From Acidobacteriota bacterium (GTDB lineage: Bacteria > Acidobacteriota > Terriglobia > Terriglobales > Acidobacteriaceae), in the NCBI GenBank assembly GCA_021800255.1, contig JAJYZC010000008.1, positions 1-64,000 on the forward strand: a DNA stretch of 64,000 nt. Reading direction: 5' to 3'. The position numbers and the translations under genes are program-made. Under the pieces are notes generated by a model. It had not been told where the DNA came from. It searched no databases and saw only the letters and a list, made by a program, of their open reading frames with translations. How positions within the stretch are numbered: position 1 is the first letter of the stretch; each line of letters opens with the position of its first letter. Positions 52,675 through 61,740 of the stretch are shown here, piece after piece.

Positions 52675-55600
52675 ATGATAAGAGGGTGGATCGATCCTGC
52701 GGAGAATTGTTTGCGAGACCTGCTGCGGCGCGCATTGACTGCGGCGGTGATTGCCGCCGGCTGCATGGCTGCGGGGCCGGCTGCCGGCGCCGCTTCGCAT
52801 TCAGCTAAGAGCGGCGTAGTGGTGGATGGACATGCGCGCTTTACGGTGATCACGCCGACGCTGATCCGGTTGGAATACTCGCGCGACGGGAGATTTATCG
52901 ACCAGAGGTCGTATTTTGCCTGGGAACGGGATGTTACGCCGCAGCCATTCGCCGTGCATCGGATCGCAGGAACACTGACCATCACGACCTCGCGCATGAA
53001 ATTGACATGGAAGGGCGGCAAGCACGGATTTGACGCAAACAACCTCTCCATTGCGTTCCAAGGTGGGGATGGGGGATGGCAGACCTGGCGTCCGGGCAGC
53101 CATCAGAGGGGCAATCTTGGGGGTACGCTTACCAGCCTGGATGGAGCCGGCGGAGCGGAACCGCTTCCGGATGGCGTGGTGTCGCGGGACGGATGGTTTT
53201 TGTATCGCGACGATACGTTTCTGCTGGGCGACGGCGCGCAACCCTGGATGCAGCCGAGACCGAAGGATGAGATCGACGATTGGTATTTCTTCGGCTATGG
53301 GTGGGATGGCTACCAGACGGCGCTCAAAGACCTGACCGCAATCAGCGGGCGCATTCCCATCCCGCCGCGCTTCATGCTGGGGGCATGGCGGTCGAGATAT
53401 TTCAGTTATACGCAAGAGCAGTTCCAGCAGCTTGTGCTGAATTACGACGCATACAAATTTCCCCTGGATGTGCTGGTGATGGACATGGGCTGGCACACCA
53501 CGCCGCACTGGGGATCGATGGACTGGAACAAGCAGTTGATCCCGCACCCCACGGCGCTGCTCCAGTGGCTCCATGCGCACCAACTGCATGCAACGCTGAA
53601 CTGGCATCCGCAGGACGGCGTAGGACCGTGGTACAGCCAGTATGGGGAATTCTGCCGGGAATTAGGCATCGATCCCGCGAAGAAGCAAGTGATTCCGTTT
53701 GAAGACACCAACGAGAAATTCATGCAGACCTACTACAAGCTGCTGATCGATCCGTTGGAAAAGCAGGGAGTGGATTTCTTGTGGCTGGACGGCGGCAACC
53801 ATCTGGGATGGGACAACGCCCTTGACTTCTGGCACGTGGGACGCCTAGCAGCGGGACGGCGCGGAGCGTCATTCAGCCGCTGGGGCGGCTGGGGCGATCA
53901 GCGCTACCCGGTGTGGTTTTCTGGGGACGCTTCGTCACTGTGGCGGACTCTGCGATTTGAGGTCCCGTTCACGGCCACGGCCGGCAACGTGGGGGCCGAT
54001 TACTGGTCCAACGACATCAGCGGTTTCCGGCTGCGAATTCCGGACTCCCAGCTCTTTACGCGTTGGGTGGAGTTTGGAGCCTTGAGCCCGGTGTTCCGCA
54101 CGCACGGAGAAAGTGAATTTGGTAATTACCGGACCCCCTGGGACTACGGCAAGAAGGCGGAAGCAGCTTCGCGCCGAGCCTACGACCTGCGGGACGAACT
54201 GTTCCCGTATATCTACTCATCGGCTTACCTCACATGGCGAACATCGCTGCCTCTGGCGCGGCCTTTGTATCTCGATTTTCCAAAGAATGAGCAGGCGTAC
54301 ACACATCCGGAAGAATATGAGTTTGGCCCGGACCTGCTGGTAGCGCCGATCGTTACGCGAGGAATGGGCAGGGCGTGGCTGGGCGCTGCCGATATGTGGT
54401 TTCCAGGCGGGAGCTGGTGGAATCTGCTGACCGGCGAGAGCGTGAATGAGCCCGGCAATCAGATCGTGCAGGCCACGGCCGGCGAAATTCCCGTCTTTGT
54501 GCGCGGCGGCGTTCCGCTGCCGATGCAGAGGGTGACTCCGCGCATGGCAGCCAGGCCGGTGACCCAGTTGGTGGTGAGGGTCTATCCGGGGCCGGACAGC
54601 GAGTTCACGATGTATGAGGATGACGGAACCTCGCCCGCTTACCTTCACGGGGCGTATGCACTGACGCCCCTGCGGTATAAGAACCTGGGCGAGCAGAGTG
54701 TGAGTGTAGCGGCGGGTCCAACGATGGGCAGTTATACGGGTCAGCCCGCGATGCGGCAAGTTGTGGTGCAACTGCCGGCAACTGCACATCCGGCCAGCGT
54801 GATGGCGGACGGCAAGCAGTTGCCGGAATCGCCATCGGCGGTGCCCGGATATACATACGATCCAGCCGCCGCCACAACCGAGATCCGCCTGCCCAGGGAA
54901 CCGATTCGGGAACAGGTTGCCGTGGACGTGACATTTCGCGGTTCGAAGAGCGTGCAGGCGCTGATCCCGCAGATCATCAACCGGATCGCGGTGGTGAGGC
55001 GGGCGCTCGCGGGTGCGGGAGAGATGAGTACGGGGTGGAAGTTTGCGCTGCAAGCTGAGAAGTTTCACCTGCAAACGCTGCTGAGCAGGGCGGAGCAGGA
55101 GTTCGGTCCTGCGAGTATTGTGCAAGTACAGGCCGGGTTGCAATCCGCCGCCAAGGAGCAGGAAAAGATTCAATCGCAGTTGGAGGAGTACAAAGACGAG
55201 CAGGCGCGCGCCGCAGCATTTACGCTGGCCGGCGCGTATGTGAGCGCAAGCGTGAGATTGCGGAAAGCCGGCGCGGGGCTGATGGTGCGGGATGTGCCGC
55301 GGTATCGCGCAACCTACGGCCGGGTCAACGATATCAGCGGCTACAGCACAGGACTTCTGCTGCGCGTGCTGACGCCGCCGGCAGCAGGCGGAGCCTCGCT
55401 GGCCGTCAATTTTCCGGGGTTCGCCGGCCAGAGCTTCAACTTGCCGAAAGGAAGGCAGGCGGCATTTCTATTTCTGCCCTTCATGAAAGCAACCGGACAT
55501 CCGATCTACGACTTGAGCGGCACGGCAACTCTCACGCTGAGCGCGAGCAGTTCGCAACGGGTACTGAAGCGCGACATCGATCTGCGCAGCGAGTTGCTCG

Positions 55601-56154
55601 ATCAGTGGAGCATTGCGGGACCGTTTGCCCAAGGAGCGGTTCCTGCCATCGGTGCGCAGCCGGTTACTGCCGCGACACTGCGGCAATCGTACCCGGGTAA
55701 GGATGGCAAACCAGTCTCCTGGAAATCGTGGCAGGCGGCTACACGCGCTCTGTACTACTCACAAGGCAGCGACTATCTGCAGATGATGAAGCCGTGGATC
55801 GATCTGTACACGATCTACCCCGCAGAGGATGCAGCCGCCCTGGCGGTGACCTGGGTGGAGGCGCCGCAGGCGGCGAACGTGATGTTGCGCGTGCGGCACA
55901 ACGCCGGCATTGCCGTGTGGTTCAACCAGCATGAAGTGATGGAGTCAGAGAAAGCGCAGGGCGTGACCGACCTTACGGATCCTCCGCCGGATGTGGTTGA
56001 AGTGAACCTGAAGAAAGGCTGGAACGAAATTGCGGTGCGAACCGATGATGTGAAGACGGACTGGGGATTTTCGCTGAGGCTGGCGTTGCCGCCGGGCATG
56101 GTGTGTGCGCAGTCTGCCGAGCCGCCGGCAGAGGTTGGGCCTAACCTTCCCTGA
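52675..56154 (+). CDS. secreted GH31 glycoside hydrolase with long C-terminal extension
   Basis: 1159 residues; AGGAGGATGAGGGG precedes ATG. Signal peptide (LTAAVIAAGCMAAGPAAGA), GH31 N-domain (~45-210), barrel (~215-580) with IPPRFMLGAWRSRY, LDVLVMDMGWH, VDFLWLDGG (nucleophile Asp) and YPVWFSGDASSLWRTL (acid/base Asp), then GH31 beta domains with VFVRGGVPLPMQ. Residues ~760-1159 add a helical segment (possible coiled coil ~795-850) and two beta-rich regions with no clear match. Activity would be alpha-glucosidase or alpha-xylosidase-like. It follows glpD after a family A repeat. Confidence 0.85.
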   Translation: MIRGWIDPAENCLRDLLRRALTAAVIAAGCMAAGPAAGAASHSAKSGVVVDGHARFTVITPTLIRLEYSRDGRFIDQRSYFAWERDVTPQPFAVHRIAGTLTITTSRMKLTWKGGKHGFDANNLSIAFQGGDGGWQTWRPGSHQRGNLGGTLTSLDGAGGAEPLPDGVVSRDGWFLYRDDTFLLGDGAQPWMQPRPKDEIDDWYFFGYGWDGYQTALKDLTAISGRIPIPPRFMLGAWRSRYFSYTQEQFQQLVLNYDAYKFPLDVLVMDMGWHTTPHWGSMDWNKQLIPHPTALLQWLHAHQLHATLNWHPQDGVGPWYSQYGEFCRELGIDPAKKQVIPFEDTNEKFMQTYYKLLIDPLEKQGVDFLWLDGGNHLGWDNALDFWHVGRLAAGRRGASFSRWGGWGDQRYPVWFSGDASSLWRTLRFEVPFTATAGNVGADYWSNDISGFRLRIPDSQLFTRWVEFGALSPVFRTHGESEFGNYRTPWDYGKKAEAASRRAYDLRDELFPYIYSSAYLTWRTSLPLARPLYLDFPKNEQAYTHPEEYEFGPDLLVAPIVTRGMGRAWLGAADMWFPGGSWWNLLTGESVNEPGNQIVQATAGEIPVFVRGGVPLPMQRVTPRMAARPVTQLVVRVYPGPDSEFTMYEDDGTSPAYLHGAYALTPLRYKNLGEQSVSVAAGPTMGSYTGQPAMRQVVVQLPATAHPASVMADGKQLPESPSAVPGYTYDPAAATTEIRLPREPIREQVAVDVTFRGSKSVQALIPQIINRIAVVRRALAGAGEMSTGWKFALQAEKFHLQTLLSRAEQEFGPASIVQVQAGLQSAAKEQEKIQSQLEEYKDEQARAAAFTLAGAYVSASVRLRKAGAGLMVRDVPRYRATYGRVNDISGYSTGLLLRVLTPPAAGGASLAVNFPGFAGQSFNLPKGRQAAFLFLPFMKATGHPIYDLSGTATLTLSASSSQRVLKRDIDLRSELLDQWSIAGPFAQGAVPAIGAQPVTAATLRQSYPGKDGKPVSWKSWQAATRALYYSQGSDYLQMMKPWIDLYTIYPAEDAAALAVTWVEAPQAANVMLRVRHNAGIAVWFNQHEVMESEKAQGVTDLTDPPPDVVEVNLKKGWNEIAVRTDDVKTDWGFSLRLALPPGMVCAQSAEPPAEVGPNLP

Positions 56155-56272
56155 AAGCGGAAATGCCGGTGTGGCTTCCCGAGGAGACAGACAGGTATTC
56201 TCATCGCTTTCCGGCATTACACGCCCGCCAGCACGCCACAGGAATCGGCGAACCGCCGTAAGTCTTGAACCT

Positions 56273-56305
56273 CGGATTGCGCTTTCCTCAAGAAAGCGCA
56301 ATCCG
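56273..56305. terminator. long hairpin between convergent genes, CCTCAAG loop
   Basis: CGGATTGCGCTTT, loop CCTCAAG, then the exact complement: a perfect 13-bp stem between the GH31 gene (ending 56154) and the acyl-CoA dehydrogenase gene (ending 56345 on the other strand). The loop is the same as in family B repeats although the stem is unrelated in sequence and the family B ends are missing. No T-run, but position suggests a bidirectional 3' end. Confidence 0.6.
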
Positions 56306-56344
56306 CATGCCCTCTTTGAAGGCCGCGCCTGAAGGAAAACTGCC

Positions 56345-57517
56345 TTAAATGCCCAGCGTCAGCTTTGCAATCGCCGCTAGCTGCATGAACGAAGTGCCTT
56401 CATAAATCTTGCCGATCTTGGCGTCGCGATAGAGCTTCTCCACGGGAAAATCACGCACGAAGCCGGCGCCGCCGAAGACTTCAACGGCCAGACTGGCCAC
56501 ACGTTCCGCTACCTGTGAGGCGAAGTACTTGCACATGGCAGCTTCTTTGCGAAAGGGCAGGCCGGCATCCTTGAGGCGCGCGGCGTTGTAGACCAGTAGG
56601 CGCGCGGCTTCAATGCCGGTGGCCATCTCCGCCAGTTGAAATTGCATGGCCTGAAATTCGACCAGCGGCTTCCCGAATTGTTTGCGCTCCTGGGCATATT
56701 TCGACGCATGCGCCCATGCGCCTTCGGCTAAGCCGAGCATTTGCGCGCCGATGCCAATGCGTCCTGCATTCAGGGTTTCCATGGCGATTTTGTAACCCTT
56801 GCCGATTTCGCCCAGAATCTGGCCGTGGGGAACGGCGCAGTCCTCAAAGATAAGCTCGCAGGTGCTGCTGGCGCGGATGCCGAGCTTGTCTTCCTTACGC
56901 CCTACAGTAAAGCCAGGCATGTCCTTTTCGACCAGGAAGGCTGTGATGCCCTTGTAGCCGAGCCTAGGATCGACGGTGGCGAAGACGATGAAAAGCCCGG
57001 CTTCTTTGGCGTTGGTGATCCACAGTTTGCGGCCGTTGAGCAGATAGCCGCCGCTGCGCTTTTCCGCGCGCGTTTCGAGCGCGAAGGCATCAGAACCGGA
57101 GCCGGCTTCGCTCAGCGCATAGGCTCCGGCCGCATCGGCAGCAAGGCTGGGCAAGTAGCGCCGCTTCTGCTCCTCGCTGGCCCAGTGCAGCAGAGCGTTG
57201 ATGACCAGCGTGTTCTGCACGTCAACGAGAAGGCCCACTGCCGGGTCGACAGCGGAGATGGTTTCGACGGCCAGCATGGCATCGAAGAACGTGCCGCCGC
57301 TGCCCCCGTACTGCTCGGGGATTTCGACGCCCATGAGCCCCAGTTCGAAGAGGCGGCGGATGAGATGGGGATCGAACTGCTGCTCCGCGTCCATGCGGCG
57401 GACGAGCGGCGCGATCTCCTGCTCGGCGAACTGCCGAACGGTCTCGCGAAAAAGCGCCTCGTCTTCATTGAGTTCGATGGGACGGCTGGCGGGCAGAGGA
57501 AGCACGCATCTCTCCAT
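56345..57517 (-). CDS. acyl-CoA dehydrogenase
   Basis: 390 residues from ATG 57517. N-terminal helical domain (EDEALFRETVRQFAEQEIAPL), FAD/substrate motifs YALSEAGSGSDAFAL and GRKLWITNAKEAGLF, and the catalytic Glu in KIGKIYEGTSFMQL. It makes trans-2-enoyl-CoA from acyl-CoA, handing electrons to ETF; the pattern fits short-chain (butyryl-CoA-like) enzymes. A GTG upstream at 57565 is possible. Divergent from an SDR and thiolase with which it could form a beta-oxidation set. Confidence 0.88.
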   Translation of the reverse strand: MERCVLPLPASRPIELNEDEALFRETVRQFAEQEIAPLVRRMDAEQQFDPHLIRRLFELGLMGVEIPEQYGGSGGTFFDAMLAVETISAVDPAVGLLVDVQNTLVINALLHWASEEQKRRYLPSLAADAAGAYALSEAGSGSDAFALETRAEKRSGGYLLNGRKLWITNAKEAGLFIVFATVDPRLGYKGITAFLVEKDMPGFTVGRKEDKLGIRASSTCELIFEDCAVPHGQILGEIGKGYKIAMETLNAGRIGIGAQMLGLAEGAWAHASKYAQERKQFGKPLVEFQAMQFQLAEMATGIEAARLLVYNAARLKDAGLPFRKEAAMCKYFASQVAERVASLAVEVFGGAGFVRDFPVEKLYRDAKIGKIYEGTSFMQLAAIAKLTLGI

Positions 57518-57696
57518 TGGTTCCCTGCTGCGCGCGCGAATCCCGGTCGCGGCGGACATGCGCACGTGGAACTAGAGTATTATGACAGATGGCTTTCGGG
57601 CCGATGGCAGTTATTTTTCCCGGGGCCAGTTCGCTTCCAGTGACGCTCTCCGCAGCGGCGCCTTCAGCGCGCTGAACCACGGGAACAGAGGCATCG

Positions 57697-58464
57697 ATGC
57701 AGATCAGGGGACACGTCTTTCTGGTTACAGGCGCGGCGTCGGGTTTGGGCGCCGCGGTGTCGCGCATGGTTGTGTGCGAGGGCGGTTCGGTGGCCGGAGT
57801 CGATCTCAATCGTAACGCCGGCGAGGCGCTGGCGCGCGAGCTGGGCGCACCGGCGGTGTTTCTCGCTGCGGATGTGACGAAGGAGTCTGACGGCAAGGCG
57901 GCGGTGGAGGCGGCTCTGGGAACTTTCGGGCACCTGCACGGCCTGGTGAACTGTGCGGGGATTGCGCCGCCGGAGAAGGTGCTGGGCAAAGAAGGCCCGC
58001 ACCGCCTGGAGAGCTTTGTACGCGTGTTGAACGTGAACCTGGTAGGAACGTTCAACATGATCCGGCTGGCTGCCCAGGCCATGGCGCGCGAGAAGCCGCT
58101 GGAGGATGGAGAGCGCGGCGTAATTGTAAATACCGCGTCGGTGGCGGCCTTCGAGGGACAGATCGGCCAGGCCGCGTATGCGGCGTCGAAGGGTGGGGTG
58201 GTGGCGCTCACGCTGCCGCTGGCGCGCGAGCTGGCGCGCTACGGCATTCGCGTGGCCGCAATCGCGCCGGGCATCTTCGAGACGCCGATGATGGCCGGCT
58301 TTTCAGCGCAGGTTCAAGAGGCGCTAGGCAAAAGCGTTCCCTTCCCGCAACGGCTGGGCAGGCCGGCGGAGTTCGCGGCCCTGGTAAAGCAAATCTGCGA
58401 GAACCCCATGCTCAACGGAGAAACCATCCGGCTGGATGGTGCGCTGAGGATGGGAGCGCAGTAA
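57697..58464 (+). CDS. short-chain dehydrogenase, 3-hydroxyacyl-CoA dehydrogenase type 2-like
   Basis: 255 residues. Cofactor motif [27 protein letters not shown], active-site YAASKGG (Tyr/Lys) and [11 protein letters not shown]. The pattern [19 protein letters not shown] and the [16 protein letters not shown] segment are shared with mammalian HSD17B10-type 3-hydroxyacyl-CoA dehydrogenases. It would oxidise 3-hydroxyacyl-CoA with NAD. AGAGG seven bases before ATG. Followed by a thiolase gene 136 bases on. Confidence 0.85.
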   Translation: MQIRGHVFLVTGAASGLGAAVSRMVVCEGGSVAGVDLNRNAGEALARELGAPAVFLAADVTKESDGKAAVEAALGTFGHLHGLVNCAGIAPPEKVLGKEGPHRLESFVRVLNVNLVGTFNMIRLAAQAMAREKPLEDGERGVIVNTASVAAFEGQIGQAAYAASKGGVVALTLPLARELARYGIRVAAIAPGIFETPMMAGFSAQVQEALGKSVPFPQRLGRPAEFAALVKQICENPMLNGETIRLDGALRMGAQ

Positions 58465-58600
58465 GGGGCTGGGTGAGCGGTTCGCGGCCGGTGACCGGCG
58501 GCCGGTGGTTATCAGCGGAGGGTTGATGGCTCATTGTTGACACTGATCCCTGAAAGCCGCAGCCTTCTTCAAGCATTCAACCTGGCGGAGATTGTTGAGA

Positions 58601-59788
58601 ATGGACGATCCTATCGTAATTGTTGGCGCGGCGCGGACGCCGATGGGCAGGTTTCAGGGCGATCTGAAGAGCGCAGCCGCTGCCGAGTTGGGCGCGGTGG
58701 CGATTCGCGCCGCGCTGGAGCGCGCGGGTGTGGCAGCCGCGGCGGTCGAAGAAGTGTTGATGGGCTGTGTGCTGCCCGCCGGGCAGGGACAAGCTCCAGC
58801 GCGGCAGGCTGCTCTGGGCGCGGCGCTGCCGGTTTCGACCGCAGCCACTACTGTGAATAAGATGTGCGGTTCGGGTATGAAGGCCGTGATGCTGGCCCAC
58901 GATCTGATCCTCGCCGGCAGCGCAAAGATCGCCGTTGCCGGCGGCATGGAGAGTATGAGCAACGCGCCGTATCTGCTCGACCGCGCGCGGGACGGCTATC
59001 GCATGGGCCATGGGCGCGTGCTCGACCACATGTTTCTCGACGGCCTGGAGGACGCATACGACAAAGGCCGGCTGATGGGCACATTTGCGGAGGATTGCGC
59101 GCAGTGCTACGCCTTCACGCGCGAGGCGCAGGATGCGTATGCGCGGACATCGCTGCTGCGGGCGCAAAAGGCCGTTAGCGATGGCACATTTGCGAAAGAG
59201 ATTGCGCCGCTGAAGGTGAAGGCCGGCAAAACCGTGACCGAAGTCGCGCAGGACGAGCAGCCGCTGAAGGCCAGCGTGGACAAGATTCCGTCCCTCAAGC
59301 CTGTGTTTCGTGAAGGCGGCACCGTGACTGCGGCCAACTCCAGCTCCATTGCCGATGGCGCGGCGGCGCTGGTGCTGATGCGGCGCTCTCATGCAGAAAA
59401 GCTGGGCGTAAAGCCTCTGGCCGCGATCGCCGGCCACGCGACCTTTGCTCAAGCGTCGAATCTGTTTCCCACGGCGCCTATCGGCGCGCTGCGCCGGCTT
59501 GAAGAGCGCACCGGCTGGGCGCTCAGGGAAGTCGATCTCTTTGAAATCAACGAGGCGTTCGCGGTGGTGGCCATGGCGGCCATGAAAGACCTGAAGCTGC
59601 CGCACGAAAAACTGAACGTGCATGGCGGGGCCTGTGCGCTTGGACACCCCATCGGTGCTTCCGGAGCGCGCATCCTGGTCACGCTGCTTGCGGCCCTGGA
59701 AAAATACGGCCTGCGGCGCGGCATGGCGGCACTATGCATCGGCGGCGGCGAAGCCACTGCCATGGCAGTAGAGCGGACCGGCGCGTAG
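58601..59788 (+). CDS. acetyl-CoA C-acyltransferase (thiolase)
   Basis: 395 residues from ATG 58601 (TTG 58592 possible). Active-site Cys in NKMCGSGMKAVM, His in HGGACALGHPIGASGAR and the second Cys in ALCIGGGEATAM. Extension SGNAPY-like segment reads GGMESMSNAPYLLDRAR. Together with the preceding SDR and divergent acyl-CoA dehydrogenase it completes the last step of fatty-acid beta-oxidation or acetoacetyl-CoA metabolism. Length normal. Confidence 0.92.
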   Translation: MDDPIVIVGAARTPMGRFQGDLKSAAAAELGAVAIRAALERAGVAAAAVEEVLMGCVLPAGQGQAPARQAALGAALPVSTAATTVNKMCGSGMKAVMLAHDLILAGSAKIAVAGGMESMSNAPYLLDRARDGYRMGHGRVLDHMFLDGLEDAYDKGRLMGTFAEDCAQCYAFTREAQDAYARTSLLRAQKAVSDGTFAKEIAPLKVKAGKTVTEVAQDEQPLKASVDKIPSLKPVFREGGTVTAANSSSIADGAAALVLMRRSHAEKLGVKPLAAIAGHATFAQASNLFPTAPIGALRRLEERTGWALREVDLFEINEAFAVVAMAAMKDLKLPHEKLNVHGGACALGHPIGASGARILVTLLAALEKYGLRRGMAALCIGGGEATAMAVERTGA

Positions 59789-59968
59789 CGGGAATGCCAC
59801 GCGAACAGGGAATCAACATCGCGGGACTTGAATGTGTTCTCCCGGCCTACAGTATTGCCGGAGATGCTATGGCACAACTGTAGCCGAACTCAAATCACAC
59901 TCTGCAATGGGCAGAGCCAAGAAGGCAGGCTGGTTAACCATGCACGAAACGCAATGGCTTTGTGGGCA

Positions 59969-60084
59969 TATAGCATTTTCGGAAAAGGTGTAGACCGGAA
60001 CCGCTCCTGCTGAGTGGATTTTTCCTCAAGAAAAATCCACTTTCGCGGCTCTCAATCGTTCCCAGTATTTCCGAAAATGCCGTA
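59969..60084. repeat. family B palindromic repeat, copy 2, overlapping the dsrN end
   Basis: 116 bp, nearly identical to 5133-5248: left TATAGCATTTTCGGAAA, hairpin AGTGGATTTTT / AAAAATCCACT around CCTCAAG, right TTTCCGAAAATGCCGTA. Its right 33 bases are read as the last ten codons and stop of dsrN on the minus strand. It lies between the convergent thiolase and dsrN genes. Confidence 0.87.
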
Positions 60085-61449
60085 GTCGTGCGCTGCGGCA
60101 ATCACGCCTGTCGTCCAGCCAGGCGTGGCGGTGGCGTGCAGATGCGTGTATCCGGCCATCACCTTGTGGATCGTGACGCCATCGCGTCCGGGCAGGCATC
60201 CGGCGCCGCGCAGCACGGCGCAGGCGGTGGCTGGGAGGGGCGTAACGGGCGCGATGCGGGAGTAGTGAAACTCGTGGCCGCGCAGGACGCTGCCCTGGGG
60301 AAAGAACGGATTAGGCGCATCAACCCGCAGCTCAGCGTAGCCATGGCCCTGCGGCGCGGCGAAGACCTCTACGCCGAACGGGAAGACGCCGGCCATTGCA
60401 TAGTGCGCTCCCTTCCACGCCAGGCTGCGCGCCAGCAGCATAAGTCCGCCGCACTCGGCGTAGACGGGAAGGCCGCCTTCGCAGGCCCGGCGCAAAGATT
60501 CCAGAAAGCCTGCGTTGCGCGAGATCTCCGGCGCATGAGTTTCCGGGAATCCGCCGCCGATATAGAGCGCGTGCAGGCCGGGCGGCAGTTCAGATGCGGT
60601 CAGAGGCGAGATGGGAATTAGCTCCGCGCCCGCGCGCTCAAGCTCCTCAAGATTCTCAGGGTAATAAAAGGTGAACGCCGAGTCCTTGAAGTATCCGATG
60701 CGAAGGCCGCGCCCATCCGGCAAGACCGGTCGCTCTTCCGGAGCCGTTTCGAGCGGCGGGGCGCTGCGGGCGATAGAGAGCAACGCGTCGAGGTCGAGCC
60801 GGTTTTCGACCAGCCTCAGCAGGTCTTCTTCCAGGCGCTCCATGCCGCGCGCTTCCTGTGGAGGGACCAGTCCCAGATGGCGCTCGGGAAGAGGATTGGC
60901 CGCCGAGCGGGGAAGCGCGCCGAGCACGGGAATGGAGCAGGCTGACTCGATGGCCGCGCGCAGAATCTTCTCGTGCCTTTGGCCGTTGACCTCATTCAGC
61001 ACCACGCCGCGCAGGGAAACGTGCGGATCGAGGTGCTGGCATCCGAGAACGAGCGCGGCAGCCGTGCGCGTCATCCTGGTGGCGTTGACGACCAGCACCA
61101 CCGGAGCGGCGAGCGTCTCAGCCAGCACGGCGCTTGAATGCGTGCCCGCAGCGTCGAAGCCGTCGAAGAGGCCGCGGTTGCCTTCGATCAGGTTGACCCC
61201 CTCAGCAATTGCGTTGCGCAGGAACGAGGCGCGCACCGTTGGGGCGCCCATCAGAAAGGTGTCGAGGTTGCGGGCAGGATGGCGCGACGCCCACTCCAGC
61301 CACCCGGCATCGATGTAGTCCGGGCCTTTCTTGAAGGCCCGCACATCCACGCCCGCGCGGCGCAGCAGCAGCAGCATTCCTAGCGACACGACAGTCTTGC
61401 CGGAACCACCGGAGAGGCCGGCGACGAGCAGGCGCGGCATGGCGCGCAT
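60052..61449 (-). CDS. dsrN: cobyrinate a,c-diamide synthase family, DsrN-type
   Basis: 465 residues (start uncertain: GTG 61458, ATG 61449 or ATG 61440). N-terminal P-loop amidotransferase GLSGGSGKTVVSLGMLLLL, KKGPDYIDAGWLEWAS; C-terminal class-I glutaminase-like domain with YIGGGFPETHAPEISRN, PVYAECGGLMLLA (catalytic Cys) and LRGHEFHYS. In dsr operons this protein is thought to amidate sirohaem for DsrAB. Position after dsrD in the same direction supports DsrN over a cobalamin role. The last ten residues come from a family B repeat. Confidence 0.82.
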   Translation of the reverse strand: MRAMPRLLVAGLSGGSGKTVVSLGMLLLLRRAGVDVRAFKKGPDYIDAGWLEWASRHPARNLDTFLMGAPTVRASFLRNAIAEGVNLIEGNRGLFDGFDAAGTHSSAVLAETLAAPVVLVVNATRMTRTAAALVLGCQHLDPHVSLRGVVLNEVNGQRHEKILRAAIESACSIPVLGALPRSAANPLPERHLGLVPPQEARGMERLEEDLLRLVENRLDLDALLSIARSAPPLETAPEERPVLPDGRGLRIGYFKDSAFTFYYPENLEELERAGAELIPISPLTASELPPGLHALYIGGGFPETHAPEISRNAGFLESLRRACEGGLPVYAECGGLMLLARSLAWKGAHYAMAGVFPFGVEVFAAPQGHGYAELRVDAPNPFFPQGSVLRGHEFHYSRIAPVTPLPATACAVLRGAGCLPGRDGVTIHKVMAGYTHLHATATPGWTTGVIAAAHDYGIFGNTGND

Positions 61450-61485
61450 CGTGTGCACAAGTGCAGTCAGCCGCTCTTATCCGGC

Positions 61486-61740
61486 CTACTGCGGCCCTTC
61501 CTTGGGCGGAAGCTGAATGTAGGATCCGCCGAGATAGCTGTAAATGCAGCGCTGGGAGTCGATCAGAATCCGAATCGCCTTCTTGCAGTCGTCCTTGCTG
61601 CACGCCGCCTCGCCGTGCTTGGCGACCATAGCCTTGGTCAGGTCGGTGGCCTTCAGATTTTTCTTGCCCTCGCACTCGGCCACTAACTGGTACATCTCTT
61701 CCGCCAGCGTCTCGATAGGAACCGGCGTGGTTTCGCTCAT
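61486..61740 (-). CDS. dsrD: DsrD-like winged-helix protein
   Basis: 84 residues from ATG 61740, which overlaps the previous stop (ATGA) and follows AGAGG by seven bases. The C-terminal half, KKAIRILIDSQRCIYSYLGG then SYIQLPPKEG, lines up with the Desulfovibrio DsrD pattern KKILTALVNDEVLEYWSSGS..YGLKG. The N-terminus is longer and diverged, with a KxxKATDL-type helix and two cysteines (AACSKDDC). DsrD activates DsrAB allosterically in sulfate reducers. Call based on remembered pattern plus synteny with dsrP, dsrO and dsrN. Confidence 0.72.
   Translation of the reverse strand: MSETTPVPIETLAEEMYQLVAECEGKKNLKATDLTKAMVAKHGEAACSKDDCKKAIRILIDSQRCIYSYLGGSYIQLPPKEGPQ

Noticed and set aside
58577-59647. 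356-residue frame antisense to the thiolase
   Set aside because: Thiolase has all active-site motifs; the antisense frame is Arg/His-rich without domain.
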